This document shows positions 49,024-59,319 of a DNA stretch of 64,000 bases, piece after piece; position 1 is the first letter of the stretch; each line of letters starts with the position of its first letter. The notes under the pieces were generated by a model that ran no database searches, was not told the DNA's origin, and worked only from the letters and a program-made list of their open reading frames with translations. Source of the DNA: Chitinophagaceae bacterium (lineage in GTDB: Bacteria; Bacteroidota; Bacteroidia; Chitinophagales; UBA10324); NCBI GenBank assembly GCA_947474435.1, contig CANJII010000012.1, positions 1-64,000 of the forward strand, in the 5' to 3' direction. The translations under genes and the position numbers were made by a program.

Positions 49024-49542
49024 ATGGTTTCTGATTTAAAAAATCTATCGGCGTACAACCCTGATGAAATTCCGTCAGCAAAGGGATATCGTTTTGCTAT
49101 TGTTTGTTCTGACTGGAATAACGAAATAACAAATCCGCTTTCTGTTGGTTGTATAAAAACATTAGAAAAACATGGAGCAAAGAGTTCAAATATTAAAGTG
49201 TTTCATGTGCCCGGAAGTTTTGAATTGACTTTTGCCTGCAATGAATTAGTGAAGTCAAAAAATTTTGACGCCATAATTGCTGTCGGTTGCATTATTGAAG
49301 GAGAAACCCGGCACTTTGAATTTATTGCTTCAGCAGTTGCAAATGGAATTACACAATTAAATGCGCTTCGATCGGTGCCTGTAATTTTCGGTGTGCTGAC
49401 TCCTGCAAACCAACAACAGGCAATTGAACGAGCCGGCGGAAAGTTTGGTAATAAGGGTATTGAAGCAGCCATTACTGCAATAAAAATGATTGCATTGAAA
49501 GGCAGTATTCGGAAAAAGAAATTTAAGATTTTAGAAAATTGA
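49024..49542 (+). CDS. ribH: 6,7-dimethyl-8-ribityllumazine synthase
   Basis: IVCSDWNNEIT, VPGSFELTFACNELV, AVGCIIEGETRHFEFIASAVANGI, VPVIFGVLTPANQQQAIERAGG. Confidence 0.97.
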   Translation: MVSDLKNLSAYNPDEIPSAKGYRFAIVCSDWNNEITNPLSVGCIKTLEKHGAKSSNIKVFHVPGSFELTFACNELVKSKNFDAIIAVGCIIEGETRHFEFIASAVANGITQLNALRSVPVIFGVLTPANQQQAIERAGGKFGNKGIEAAITAIKMIALKGSIRKKKFKILEN

Positions 49543-49545
49543 ATA

Positions 49546-50382
49546 ATGAAACTTTACACAATAGATACCGGATTTTTTAAGCTAGATGGGGGAGCCATGT
49601 TTGGCGTAGTTCCTAAAACCATCTGGAACAAACTCAATCCTGCAGATGCAAATAATTTATGCGATTGGGCCATGCGGTGCTTGCTGGTTGAAGAAGGAAA
49701 CAGGCTGGTGCTTATTGATTGCGGACTTGGAAATAAACAAAGTGAAAAATTTTTCAGTTACTACGAGCCTTTCGGCGATGATTCATTGGAAAAATCACTT
49801 CGCAAAAATGGTTTCCGACCTGAAGATATTACAGATGTGTTTCTCACTCATTTGCATTTTGATCATTGCGGTGGTGCTGTAAAAACTGATACAGATGGAA
49901 AATATATTCCTGCATTTTCAAATGCAAATTACTGGAGTCATCCAAAACACTGGGAGTGGGCAGTGCACCCAAATTCAAGGGAGAAAGCAAGTTTTCTGAA
50001 AGAAAATATTTTACCGATTAAAGAAAGCGGCCAGTTAAAAATGCTTGGCGATGGTGAAGAAATTTTTCCTGGGTTTTCAAACATCACTGTTTATGGTCAT
50101 ACTGAAGCTATGATGCTTCCGAAAATTTCTTATAAAAACAAAACCATTATTTATTGTGCCGACTTACTGCCATCAGCAGGTCACTTGCCAATTTCTTATG
50201 TGATGGCGTATGATGTGCGGCCATTGGTTACCTTAATTGAGAAAGAAAAATTTATGGAGGAAGCCATAGCCAATGATTGGTTATTATTTTTCGAACACGA
50301 TAAAAGCATTGAAGCCTGTTCGCTCATTCAAACAGAAAGAGGTGTGAGAATGAAGGAGGAAATAAGAATGAATGAGTTTTGA
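49546..50382 (+). CDS. MBL-fold metallo-hydrolase
   Basis: VFLTHLHFDHCGGAV (HxHxDH), VYGHTEAMM, IIYCADLLPS. Confidence 0.92.
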   Translation: MKLYTIDTGFFKLDGGAMFGVVPKTIWNKLNPADANNLCDWAMRCLLVEEGNRLVLIDCGLGNKQSEKFFSYYEPFGDDSLEKSLRKNGFRPEDITDVFLTHLHFDHCGGAVKTDTDGKYIPAFSNANYWSHPKHWEWAVHPNSREKASFLKENILPIKESGQLKMLGDGEEIFPGFSNITVYGHTEAMMLPKISYKNKTIIYCADLLPSAGHLPISYVMAYDVRPLVTLIEKEKFMEEAIANDWLLFFEHDKSIEACSLIQTERGVRMKEEIRMNEF

Positions 50383-50522
50383 ATCTGATTCATTAAATTT
50401 TTTCTGCTAAAGATTTTATTTGTTGGAAATATAATTTTCGCCGGAACATTTATTAATTATTTACAGTTGATGTAAAAAATTTTGGGGTTGAATTCTGTTA
50501 CTTAAAAATAATTTCATAAAAA

Positions 50523-51482
50523 ATGAAACGCAGAGAATTTATAAAAGGATCGGCAATCATAGGAGCTACCGCATCTGTTCCTTTTTTGTTAAGAGGTGAA
50601 TCCGGACTATTTGAAACCAAAACCGGACGAAAAGTTTACCGTATTTTAAATGCAAATAAAACAATGGTTGGCACACTACCCGTGCTCAGAGCTTTTGCCG
50701 GCGATCACAATGATTATGTTTCCCCCTATGTTTTCTTCGATGAGTTTGGTCCGGTTAAAGTGAATCCGAATGATAAACCGTTGCGTGTTGATGCTCATCC
50801 GCATGCAGGAATTATTCCGACCACTTATTTTCTGGAAGGTGCAGGCCATCACAAAGACAGTTTGAATTATGATTTTCAAATTGGCAAGGGCGATTTTATG
50901 ATGTTCAGTTCCGGAAGAGGTGCCATTCATATGGAAGAAACCGGACAAAAATTATTTGATGCCGGTGGATTGTATCATGGTTTTCAAATATGGCTCAACA
51001 TGCCTGCGAAATTCAAATTCACCGATCCAAGCACAGCGGTGCATCGAGGAAATAAAATCGGCAACATTGAAACCGAAAAATATTCAGCTAAAATTGTTTT
51101 GGGTGAATTGTTCAATGCGAAATCTTCTGTTGAAGTGATATCTCCCACTTTTTATTTTCATATAAAAATGAAAGCAGATTGCAAATTGGAAATTCCGGTG
51201 AATGCAACACACAATGCTTTTGTTTACATAATTGATGGAAATTTAGAAACCGAAGGCAGAACAGCAGTTAAACCAAATCAGGTAGTGTTATACGAGCGTG
51301 GCGATAGTTTAATAAATCTGTACAGCAAGGATGGAGCAGAATTATTATTGCTCGGCGGACAGCCACTCAACGAGCCGGTTTATGCTTATGGCCCTTTTGT
51401 TATGAACAGCGAAGAAGAAATTAAAAAGTGTTACAGCGATTATCAATCCGGAAAAATGGGAAATCCGGATTTGGTGAATTGA
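50523..51482 (+). CDS. Pirin-like protein with twin-arginine-type N-terminus
   Basis: MKRREFIKGSAIIGATASVPFLL; DEFGPVKVNPNDKPLRVDAHPHAGIIPTTYFLEGAGHHKDS, GFQIWLNMP. Confidence 0.92.
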   Translation: MKRREFIKGSAIIGATASVPFLLRGESGLFETKTGRKVYRILNANKTMVGTLPVLRAFAGDHNDYVSPYVFFDEFGPVKVNPNDKPLRVDAHPHAGIIPTTYFLEGAGHHKDSLNYDFQIGKGDFMMFSSGRGAIHMEETGQKLFDAGGLYHGFQIWLNMPAKFKFTDPSTAVHRGNKIGNIETEKYSAKIVLGELFNAKSSVEVISPTFYFHIKMKADCKLEIPVNATHNAFVYIIDGNLETEGRTAVKPNQVVLYERGDSLINLYSKDGAELLLLGGQPLNEPVYAYGPFVMNSEEEIKKCYSDYQSGKMGNPDLVN

Positions 51483-51498
51483 TTTCTTTTATTCAATT

Positions 51499-52728
51499 CT
51501 AAAAACTCGCAGTAAACAACAAATTCAAATCGGTATATTTTATTTTGAAGTGCTGACTCAAATGATAATTGGTAAGTGCGCCTTTATAAATATAGACTCC
51601 GTGTCGGGTGTTCTCATTCATGTAAAGCAGTTTTTCGAAGCCACCGAAATTTGCAGCTTCGAGTAAAGCAGGAGTCAACACATTGCTGATAGCGATGGAT
51701 GCAGTGCGCGGAACACGACTCGCGATGTTGGGCACACAGTAATGAATGACATCGTACTTTTTAAAAAATGGTTTATCGTGACTCGTAACTTCCGATGTTT
51801 CAAAACAACCTCCCTGGTCAATGCTCACATCAATAATTACTGAACCGGCTTTCATATTTGAAACCATGTCTTCTGTTACTAATACCGGAGTAGAACCCGA
51901 CTTGCTGTGAATAGCGCCGATAGCCACATCAGCATGTTTCAATGCGCTTGCTAAAGTGTGTTCGTGAAAAATAGAAGTGTAAACACGATGACCAATATTG
52001 TTTTGCAGTTGCTTGAGTTTGTAAATGCTGTTGTCGAAAATTTTTACTTCGGCTCCTAAACCAAGCGCAGTGCGCGCTGCATATTCACCAACTGTTCCTG
52101 CTCCTAAAATCACTACCGATGCAGGTGGAACTCCTGTAATACCTCCAAGCAAAACTCCTTTTCCATCTTTTCTGTTTCCTAAATATTCAGCAGCAATAAG
52201 CACCGAAGTGTTTCCTGCAATCTCACTCATTGAACGAACAATCGGAAACATGTGTGAGGCATCCTTTATGTATTCAAATGCAATGGCAGTTACTTTTTTA
52301 TTCATCAATTGATGAATAATATCCTGACTTAAAGTCGGTAAGTGAATAGGAGAAATGATAGTTTGATTCATGCTCATCATTAATATTTCCTCCGAAGATG
52401 GAGGACCCGATTTTAAAATGATGTGCGCTTTCTTATAAACTTCTTCATTTGTTATGGCAATCTCAGCACCTGCTTCAGAATAATCGGTATCGTAAATGTG
52501 TGCGTTGTCGCCCGCCTTCGATTGAATAATCACCTGGTGACCATTGTTTACCAGCACTGCAACCGATTCGGGTGTGAGCGGCACTCGGTTCTCCTGAAAC
52601 AAAGTTTCTTTCGGTACACCAATACTTAAACTTCCACCTTTGCGGCGCACTTCTACCATCAGTTCCTGCGGCTGCATGCTCATTTGTGCCACTGCCTGTG
52701 CTCCCTTTATTTTTTTCTCGTCAGCCAT
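51499..52728 (-). CDS. Alanine dehydrogenase
   Basis: IGVPKETLFQENRVPLTPESV, VILGAGTVGEYAARTALGLGAEVKIFD, PNIASRVPRTASIAISN. Confidence 0.92.
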   Translation of the reverse strand: MADEKKIKGAQAVAQMSMQPQELMVEVRRKGGSLSIGVPKETLFQENRVPLTPESVAVLVNNGHQVIIQSKAGDNAHIYDTDYSEAGAEIAITNEEVYKKAHIILKSGPPSSEEILMMSMNQTIISPIHLPTLSQDIIHQLMNKKVTAIAFEYIKDASHMFPIVRSMSEIAGNTSVLIAAEYLGNRKDGKGVLLGGITGVPPASVVILGAGTVGEYAARTALGLGAEVKIFDNSIYKLKQLQNNIGHRVYTSIFHEHTLASALKHADVAIGAIHSKSGSTPVLVTEDMVSNMKAGSVIIDVSIDQGGCFETSEVTSHDKPFFKKYDVIHYCVPNIASRVPRTASIAISNVLTPALLEAANFGGFEKLLYMNENTRHGVYIYKGALTNYHLSQHFKIKYTDLNLLFTASF

Positions 52729-52932
52729 TGCTCAATCAGTTTTTATAGTTCTTGAATTTTCGTCATCACTTAATTCCAATCTCAGATTAACAGTTGATGA
52801 AGGTAAAAAAATAAAGTTTGATGCGATTTAAAATTTATGGGCAGTTTTTTTTCTTGAACTTCAGGCAATTTTTTTAATAGTTAAACAGAAGTAAGCCATT
52901 ATTAGTCCTTAGATGAATAAGATAAAGCGGTT

Positions 52933-53856
52933 TTATTTTCTTCCACTCAATAAATAAAGTGCAGCCATACGAATTGCAACTCCATTCTCCACCTGATCTA
53001 AAATTATAGAATGAGCACTGTCAGCCACATCACTGGTAATTTCCACGCCGCGATTAATGGGGCCCGGATGCATGATCACAATTTCTTTTTTCAGTGAGTC
53101 GAGCAATGGTTTGTTGATACCGAAGTACAATGCGTATTCACGCAATGATGGAAAATATTTTATATCCTGTCGTTCCAATTGTATCCGCAACACATTGGCC
53201 ACATCGCACCATTCCAAAGCCTTCTTTAAATTGTATTCCACTTTTACTCCGAGTGATTCGATGTAGGTTGGCATTAAAGTAGGCGGCCCCACTAACATAA
53301 CTTCAGCACCTAATTTTTTCAGGCAATAAATATTTGATAGAGCAACACGGCTATGACGAATATCGCCAATGATGCAAATTTTTTTTCCTTTTATGCTTCC
53401 CAATTTTTCTCTGATAGAATAAGCATCGAGCAATGCCTGCGTTGGATGTTCGTGCGTTCCATCACCCGCATTTATAATACTTGCATCAATGTGGCGCGAT
53501 AAAAAAACAGGCGCACCGGGAGCAGGATGGCGCATCACCACCATATCTACCTTCATGGCCAAAATATTATTGACCGTATCAATCAGTGTTTCTCCCTTAC
53601 TGACTGATGATGAACTCGCGCTGAAGTTTACAATGTCAGCACTCAGCCTTTTCTCGGCCAGTTCAAAAGAGATACGGGTTCGAGTACTGTTCTCAAAAAA
53701 CAAATTCACGACAGTGGTATCGCGTAGTGTTGGAACTTTTTTGATTGGGCGATTAATAACTTCTTTGAAACTATCAGTGGTTTTAAAAATGAGTTCAATG
53801 TCGTCAACGGTTAAATACTTTATTCCAAGTAAATGTTTAACGCTGAGTGCACTCAT
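52933..53856 (-). CDS. pyrB: Aspartate carbamoyltransferase catalytic subunit
   Basis: LFFENSTRTRISFELAEKRL, GDGTHEHPTQALLDAYSI, MHPGPINRGVEI. Confidence 0.98.
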   Translation of the reverse strand: MSALSVKHLLGIKYLTVDDIELIFKTTDSFKEVINRPIKKVPTLRDTTVVNLFFENSTRTRISFELAEKRLSADIVNFSASSSSVSKGETLIDTVNNILAMKVDMVVMRHPAPGAPVFLSRHIDASIINAGDGTHEHPTQALLDAYSIREKLGSIKGKKICIIGDIRHSRVALSNIYCLKKLGAEVMLVGPPTLMPTYIESLGVKVEYNLKKALEWCDVANVLRIQLERQDIKYFPSLREYALYFGINKPLLDSLKKEIVIMHPGPINRGVEITSDVADSAHSIILDQVENGVAIRMAALYLLSGRK

Positions 53857-54401
53857 TCTTTTTCGGTTTTAGGTATGATCCAGATTTGGTCGTGTCCCTC
53901 CTTTTCTTTCCACTCCACTTTTACTTTTTCGCTGCTGATGCTGTCAATACTCTTCCCCACATAATCAGGTTGAATTGGTAAATGCCGTGTAAATCTGCGG
54001 TCAACCAATACCAGCAATTCAACTTTCTCCGCTCTGCCGAAATCAAGCAGCGCATCCATTGCTGCGCGAATGGTTCTTCCGGAATACAACACATCATCAA
54101 CCAGCACTACTTTTTTTCCTTCCACCATGAAATCAATTTCAGTTTGCTCGGGAGTGAGTTGTTTTTCTGATGAACGGAAATCATCTCTGTAAAAAGTAGG
54201 ATCAAGGGTTCCGAAAGTGATTTCCTTTTTCAGTAATTCGGAAAGCCGAACCTGAATTCTTTTGGCCAATACAATTCCACGCGGCTGAACGCCAATGATT
54301 ATGGAGTCAGAAAAATTACCGTGAACTTCAATTAACTGCCTGCATAATCTTTCAATAGTGAAAGAAAATTTTTCTGGAGTGAGAATAATGCGTGGCTGCA
54401 T
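53853..54401 (-). CDS. pyrR: Pyrimidine operon regulator / uracil phosphoribosyltransferase PyrR
   Basis: IIGVQPRGIVLAKRI, VVLVDDVLYSGRTIRAAMDAL, LLVLVDRRFTRHLPIQPDYVGK. Confidence 0.96.
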   Translation of the reverse strand: MQPRIILTPEKFSFTIERLCRQLIEVHGNFSDSIIIGVQPRGIVLAKRIQVRLSELLKKEITFGTLDPTFYRDDFRSSEKQLTPEQTEIDFMVEGKKVVLVDDVLYSGRTIRAAMDALLDFGRAEKVELLVLVDRRFTRHLPIQPDYVGKSIDSISSEKVKVEWKEKEGHDQIWIIPKTEKE

Positions 54402-54479
54402 TGGCGCAAATATAAAAGAAGTTGACAGTTGAAAAGAAATACAGAATAATAAAAATATTTGTCGGCCTACGAATTGAAA

Positions 54480-55463
54480 CTACCTCAGTAGTTCCTGCGC
54501 TTTTTCAATCTGTACTTCTTCACCCATCAGAATAAGTAGTTGACCAGTTTCAATTTTATAATTCGGTCCGGGATTTAAAATAAAATGAAGGTCGGCATTT
54601 TTTATCCCTAAAATAGAGGCGCCGGTTTTCTCCCATAGTTTTAATTCACTCAATACAAAATTTTTATCGCAGCGTATTTCTTTTATCACGAAATGCCCTT
54701 TCTCCTCCATCTGCATCCAGTCTAAAAATTCTTTTACATCCGGATTTAAAACAAGGTTAGCCATGTGAACTCCACCAAGTTTGTCGGGCATAATTACATT
54801 GTTGGCTCCGGCATGTTTTAGTTTTCGTACTGACGAATCATTGGTGGCTCTGCTGATGATTAATAAATTTTTATTCAACTCCTTGGCCGATAAAACCACG
54901 AACACATTGGCTGCATCATCAGGTAAAGTGGTGATTAATGCTTTCGCATTTTTTATTCCGGCTTCCAGTAAAACTTCTTCGCGAGTAGCATCTGAATGCA
55001 AATGAAAAGGAATATCCATTTCTGATTCTTCAAATTGCTCTGTATCTTTTTCAATCACTACAAACGGAACATGGTTACGCAAAAGCATTTGCGCAGCAGC
55101 TCTTCCATTGCGACCGAAGCCGCAAATGATTACATGATTTTTTAATTCTTCTATCTGCTTTTTCATTTTATAGAGTTGATAATCTTTTCTGAATTCACCA
55201 TCGAATAAATATCCCGACACTACCGATACCAAGTAGGCAATAACTGTAAAATTAGCTGCAATTAAAAAAATAGTAAAAATTCTGCCTGCATCACTTAAAG
55301 GTTTTACTTCCATGAAACCAATTGTGCTTACAGTAATAATGGTCATGTAAACAGATTCGAGCCAACTATAACTTTCAATAATTCTAAATCCGAATGAGCC
55401 GATTAAAATGACAATCATCATTCCAAGTAACGGACGATATAAATTTCTGAGTGGATTTTTCAA
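54480..55463 (-). CDS. Potassium channel with TrkA-N (RCK) domain
   Basis: Pore-like TIITVSTIGFMEVKPL; HVIICGFGRNGRAAAQML Rossmann; C-terminal TrkA-C-like region. Confidence 0.93.
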   Translation of the reverse strand: MKNPLRNLYRPLLGMMIVILIGSFGFRIIESYSWLESVYMTIITVSTIGFMEVKPLSDAGRIFTIFLIAANFTVIAYLVSVVSGYLFDGEFRKDYQLYKMKKQIEELKNHVIICGFGRNGRAAAQMLLRNHVPFVVIEKDTEQFEESEMDIPFHLHSDATREEVLLEAGIKNAKALITTLPDDAANVFVVLSAKELNKNLLIISRATNDSSVRKLKHAGANNVIMPDKLGGVHMANLVLNPDVKEFLDWMQMEEKGHFVIKEIRCDKNFVLSELKLWEKTGASILGIKNADLHFILNPGPNYKIETGQLLILMGEEVQIEKAQELLR

Positions 55464-55634
55464 TGGAACTATTTCGCCTGAAAAATAAAACTGTTATTCA
55501 ATATCTGATATGATTTTATTCTGTACTTTGTTTGTGAATGGTGAATTCTATCGTATTTGATTTATACGAAATGAATTCTATACTCCGAGTTAAAGCGTGT
55601 TCCTGATTACAATCAACCAGATGAAAGAAAAAAA

Positions 55635-56438
55635 TTAATGTTTATTTGTGTCATTCCCCTTTATATAATGGAAATAAAAATTATTTGGAGGTGTTTCTTT
55701 AAAAACTTCAACATAATTGCTTGATTCTTTCCCACACTTTTCAGGATATATAGTTTCCACAATTTCACTTCTAGGAAAATTAGCAATTTGGTCAACATAA
55801 AATTTATTTTCCAAATTGAAATTGATTCCTTTACTTGTATAAGATATTATATTATAAAAGGTGTATGGAGAATTAGTTTTATCAAATGATAAAGATTTAA
55901 TTTCTTTCTTACTAAATGGGTATTTTAATAAATCGCAGCTACTATAAAAATTATTTACTACATTATATTCAGTAATATTTTTTGATGTTTTTGATGGGAT
56001 AATCATCAAAGGACTTTCAGAATAGGAAGTTGCATAACTTGAAGTTGAAGTGCCACCAACTTTTAATGAACTATAATACCAATATGGATATGTATAAGAT
56101 ACCGATGAGCCTGAAGTTGATGTCTTTGTAATTGTTCTATTTTGAAAATAATCATATGCAATGCCATTTAAAACAAAAAATGATTTATCAATATTAATTA
56201 TTATTTCATTTTCTGATTTATTAAAAATGGTAAACCCAATATTTCCACCTTCACCCCATAAGTTATATACTATATTACAATTCTCATCTTCAAATGTTAT
56301 TTTATTATCCAATAATTTACCATTCTCAGGAACTGTTTTATAAACTTGATAATAGTTCTTAGTTGCTGCAGAGGCAATAAATAAAACCGCGAATATTATT
56401 ACTGTAAGTGCCGAATAAATGTTTTTAATTGAATTCAT
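55635..56438 (-). CDS. Hypothetical secreted/anchored protein
   Basis: N-terminal hydrophobic segment; no family recognised; AT-rich. Confidence 0.65.
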   Translation of the reverse strand: MNSIKNIYSALTVIIFAVLFIASAATKNYYQVYKTVPENGKLLDNKITFEDENCNIVYNLWGEGGNIGFTIFNKSENEIIINIDKSFFVLNGIAYDYFQNRTITKTSTSGSSVSYTYPYWYYSSLKVGGTSTSSYATSYSESPLMIIPSKTSKNITEYNVVNNFYSSCDLLKYPFSKKEIKSLSFDKTNSPYTFYNIISYTSKGINFNLENKFYVDQIANFPRSEIVETIYPEKCGKESSNYVEVFKETPPNNFYFHYIKGNDTNKH

Positions 56439-56859
56439 TTTTTTTAATTTTTGAAAGTGTGATTGAAAAATTGATTTTATTTTTAATTTTTAAAATTGAA
56501 ATTATGGCTGCTAAGAAATATGCTATCATATCATAGAAATCAAAAGTCCCTTGAATAAAATTATATGCTTGCATTATTTCTGACAAGAATGTCAATAAAA
56601 GAACAAAAAATATCCATACAATTAAATAGGATGAAATTTTTTTCTCCCAAATAATAATTATCGCAGATAAAAGCGCGTAAAGCCAAAGTCCATCTTGTAA
56701 ATTATATTTTATCCAATCAGGTGGACTCGATTTAAGAATTGGTTCTATATCAAAAAGAATAATTCCACGCCAAAAAACATAGATTATAATTCCAAAAAAT
56801 AAAGGAGAAACAATGTGAAATAAAAATTTTAAAAATTTAATGTGTTTCACTTTTTTCAT
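56425..56859 (-). CDS. VanZ-like small membrane protein
   Basis: FWRGIILFD...LQDGLWLYALLSAIIIIWE...FLSEIMQAYNFIQGTFDFYDMIAYFLAAIIS. Confidence 0.65.
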   Translation of the reverse strand: MKKVKHIKFLKFLFHIVSPLFFGIIIYVFWRGIILFDIEPILKSSPPDWIKYNLQDGLWLYALLSAIIIIWEKKISSYLIVWIFFVLLLTFLSEIMQAYNFIQGTFDFYDMIAYFLAAIISILKIKNKINFSITLSKIKKNEFN

Positions 56860-56888
56860 TCACAGTTATGCATTTAAAAACAGTTTTC

Positions 56889-57614
56889 TCACCACCCTTG
56901 AGCCAACACATCAGCAATGTGCATGACCTTGATATTGTAATTATTTTTTTTGATATAGCCGTCAATGTGCATTAAGCAACTGATATCAGTGCTCACAATA
57001 TATTCTGCTCCGGTTGCAATGGCATTTTCTACTTTCTGGTCAGCCATTGCGGTGCTGATGTCGGCGTACTTCACGGCGAAAGTTCCACCGAAGCCACAAC
57101 AGGTTTCGCAATCCTTCATCTCACGAATCTCCAAACCTTTTACATTCTCCAATAAAGTGCGTGGTGGAGTTTTGATTTTGCATTCACGCAAAGCACCACA
57201 CGCATCATGATAAGTAATTGAGTGATTGAACTCAGCTCCGATATTTTTTACTTTCAATATGTCAACTAAAAATTCAGTGAACTCAAAAGTGTTTTTCTGT
57301 AATTGTTTACAATCATTGTGCAAGGCACTGTTATCAAAAAGTTCGGAATAAAAATTACGAACGAACCCAACACAACTTCCGCTTGGCCCAACCACATAAT
57401 TGTAATCGGTAAAATCGTGAATGAACTTCTCTCCCACTGCACGAGCCTCGCTCCAGAATCCGGCATTGAAAGCAGGTTGTCCGCAACAGGTTTGATTCGG
57501 GTTGTAGTGTACTTCGCAATCCAGTTTCTCCAACACTTTAATCATGTTGAAAGCAGTTTGCGGAAACAACTGATCAACAAAACAAGGAATAAATAAATTG
57601 ACTTTGGTTGCCAT
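56889..57614 (-). CDS. Cysteine-rich (Fe-S)-binding protein, LutA/GlpC-like
   Basis: LFIPCFVDQLFPQTAFNMIKVLEKLDCEVHYNPNQTCCGQPAFN; CETCCGFGGTFAVKY (CCG motifs). Confidence 0.92.
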   Translation of the reverse strand: MATKVNLFIPCFVDQLFPQTAFNMIKVLEKLDCEVHYNPNQTCCGQPAFNAGFWSEARAVGEKFIHDFTDYNYVVGPSGSCVGFVRNFYSELFDNSALHNDCKQLQKNTFEFTEFLVDILKVKNIGAEFNHSITYHDACGALRECKIKTPPRTLLENVKGLEIREMKDCETCCGFGGTFAVKYADISTAMADQKVENAIATGAEYIVSTDISCLMHIDGYIKKNNYNIKVMHIADVLAQGW

Positions 57615-57648
57615 AAGCGCGCGCTAAATTAACAGCGATAAGTAAATG

Positions 57649-58983
57649 TTATGAATGAGTTTTCAATTCTTTTTTAACGCGGAACAATCCGAACAGCCCA
57701 ATCAGAAAAAAAACAGAGAATGCAAGCAATGAATTCAGCATGCTTCCGGTGATTTCGTAAATGAGTCCGTAGGTGATGGTGCCAATGACGATTGCTAATT
57801 TTTCTGACACATCATAGAATGAAAAGAACGATGCGTGGTCTTCGGTTTCAGGAAGCAATTTGGAATAAGTGGAGCGCGAAAGCGATTGAGTTCCGCCCAT
57901 TACCATTCCCACACAAAACGCAACGAGGTAAAAGAAATTTGATTTTGTTGATTCATCAGTAGCTAAATATTTGAACGCAACAAATGAGAGCATACAAATC
58001 CCCACCCATATAATTATTGCAATCCGCAATGCGTGAATGTTTCCATACCGTTTTGATAAACCTGAAAATAAATACGCTCCTGCAATGGCTACTAATTGAA
58101 TGATGAGTACTGTGAGAATTAATTGTGTGGTTTCCAAATGCAATTCATCAGTACCAAATAATGTGGCGATGTACATAACTGTCTGCAAAGCCATGCTGTA
58201 AAAGAAAAAAGCAAACAAGAAATAGCGCAATCGTTTTAGTTGCTGCAATTGATGCCACACTTTTTTCAATTCGTTGTATCCGCCCCAAATCGAATTAACA
58301 GCTCTTTCCCGTTTAATTAAATTCGTATTGTATCCTTTCTGGAAATTCCGTAATGCTGAAAAAGTTATTTGCGCGAACAATGCCCACCAGATTCCTACAG
58401 TAAGAAAAGTAAGTTGCGCAGGCAATGCTCCTTCTTCTAAACCAAATAAAGCTGGCTTCATAATCATTAGCAGATTTAGGATCAACAACAAAACACTTCC
58501 GATGTATCCGAGTGAAAATCCCAATGCACTTACTCTGTCTTGTCGGCTTGGTTCAACAATTTCCGGAAGAAACGCATTATAAAAAACAAGGCTGCCACAA
58601 AAACCAATGGCTGCTAATGAGAATGGAATTATTCCAAAATAAATATTACTGCCATCATAAAAATAAAGCGCCGCACAACTGAAGGCGCCGATGTAACAAA
58701 ACCACTGCATGAAAAATAATTTGTTGCGCTTGTAATCGGCAATGGACGATAACATGGGCGAAATAAACGCAATCACCAAAAAAGCAAACGACAATGAATA
58801 AGAATACAATGCCGAACGCATGTACACTCTGCCGAATGCATGCACTTCCATTGGCGTTACACTATCATAATAAATCGGGAACACTGCTGAGGTAATGACC
58901 AACGAGTAAACCGAGTTTGCCCAATCGTACATGGCCCAACTGCGAATTAATTTTTTATCGCCCCGCTGAAGTTGTTTTATCAT
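57649..58983 (-). CDS. MFS transporter, UMF1/Atg22-like
   Basis: SWAMYDWANSVYSLVITSAVFPIYY, GMVMGGTQSLSRSTYSKLLPE. Longer ORF-track start at 59025 is less likely. Confidence 0.92.
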   Translation of the reverse strand: MIKQLQRGDKKLIRSWAMYDWANSVYSLVITSAVFPIYYDSVTPMEVHAFGRVYMRSALYSYSLSFAFLVIAFISPMLSSIADYKRNKLFFMQWFCYIGAFSCAALYFYDGSNIYFGIIPFSLAAIGFCGSLVFYNAFLPEIVEPSRQDRVSALGFSLGYIGSVLLLILNLLMIMKPALFGLEEGALPAQLTFLTVGIWWALFAQITFSALRNFQKGYNTNLIKRERAVNSIWGGYNELKKVWHQLQQLKRLRYFLFAFFFYSMALQTVMYIATLFGTDELHLETTQLILTVLIIQLVAIAGAYLFSGLSKRYGNIHALRIAIIIWVGICMLSFVAFKYLATDESTKSNFFYLVAFCVGMVMGGTQSLSRSTYSKLLPETEDHASFFSFYDVSEKLAIVIGTITYGLIYEITGSMLNSLLAFSVFFLIGLFGLFRVKKELKTHS

Positions 58984-59112
58984 GAACTGTTTTTTGATTG
59001 ATGGCAAGGTAAAAACATTTGACAACCATCATTGTTCTGTTAACAATATGATTTCAACAAAACCATTTCTCATTGGCAGCACCATTAATTTTGACGCAGC
59101 AGAAATTGAAAC

Positions 59113-59319
59113 ATGTACATCATAAAAATAAAAGGCAAAGTGAAAATTCCGGACTATGTACAAATTCGCGACGATAAATTCACGCTGCTCGCTTACTTCC
59201 GCGCCGACCGACCGGAAAATGCTTTACTGAAATGTGGATTGGGTGAAAGTGAAGAAAAAATAAAAAAAATAATTGCTGAATTGCCTTACGGAAAAATTTT
59301 AAAACTTGAATTGGCATGA
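59113..59319 (+). CDS. Small conserved protein co-transcribed with ftsE-like gene
   Basis: 68 aa, MYIIKIKGKVKIPDYVQIRDDKFTLLAYFRADRPENALLKCGLGE; ATGA overlap with downstream gene. Confidence 0.7.
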   Translation: MYIIKIKGKVKIPDYVQIRDDKFTLLAYFRADRPENALLKCGLGESEEKIKKIIAELPYGKILKLELA

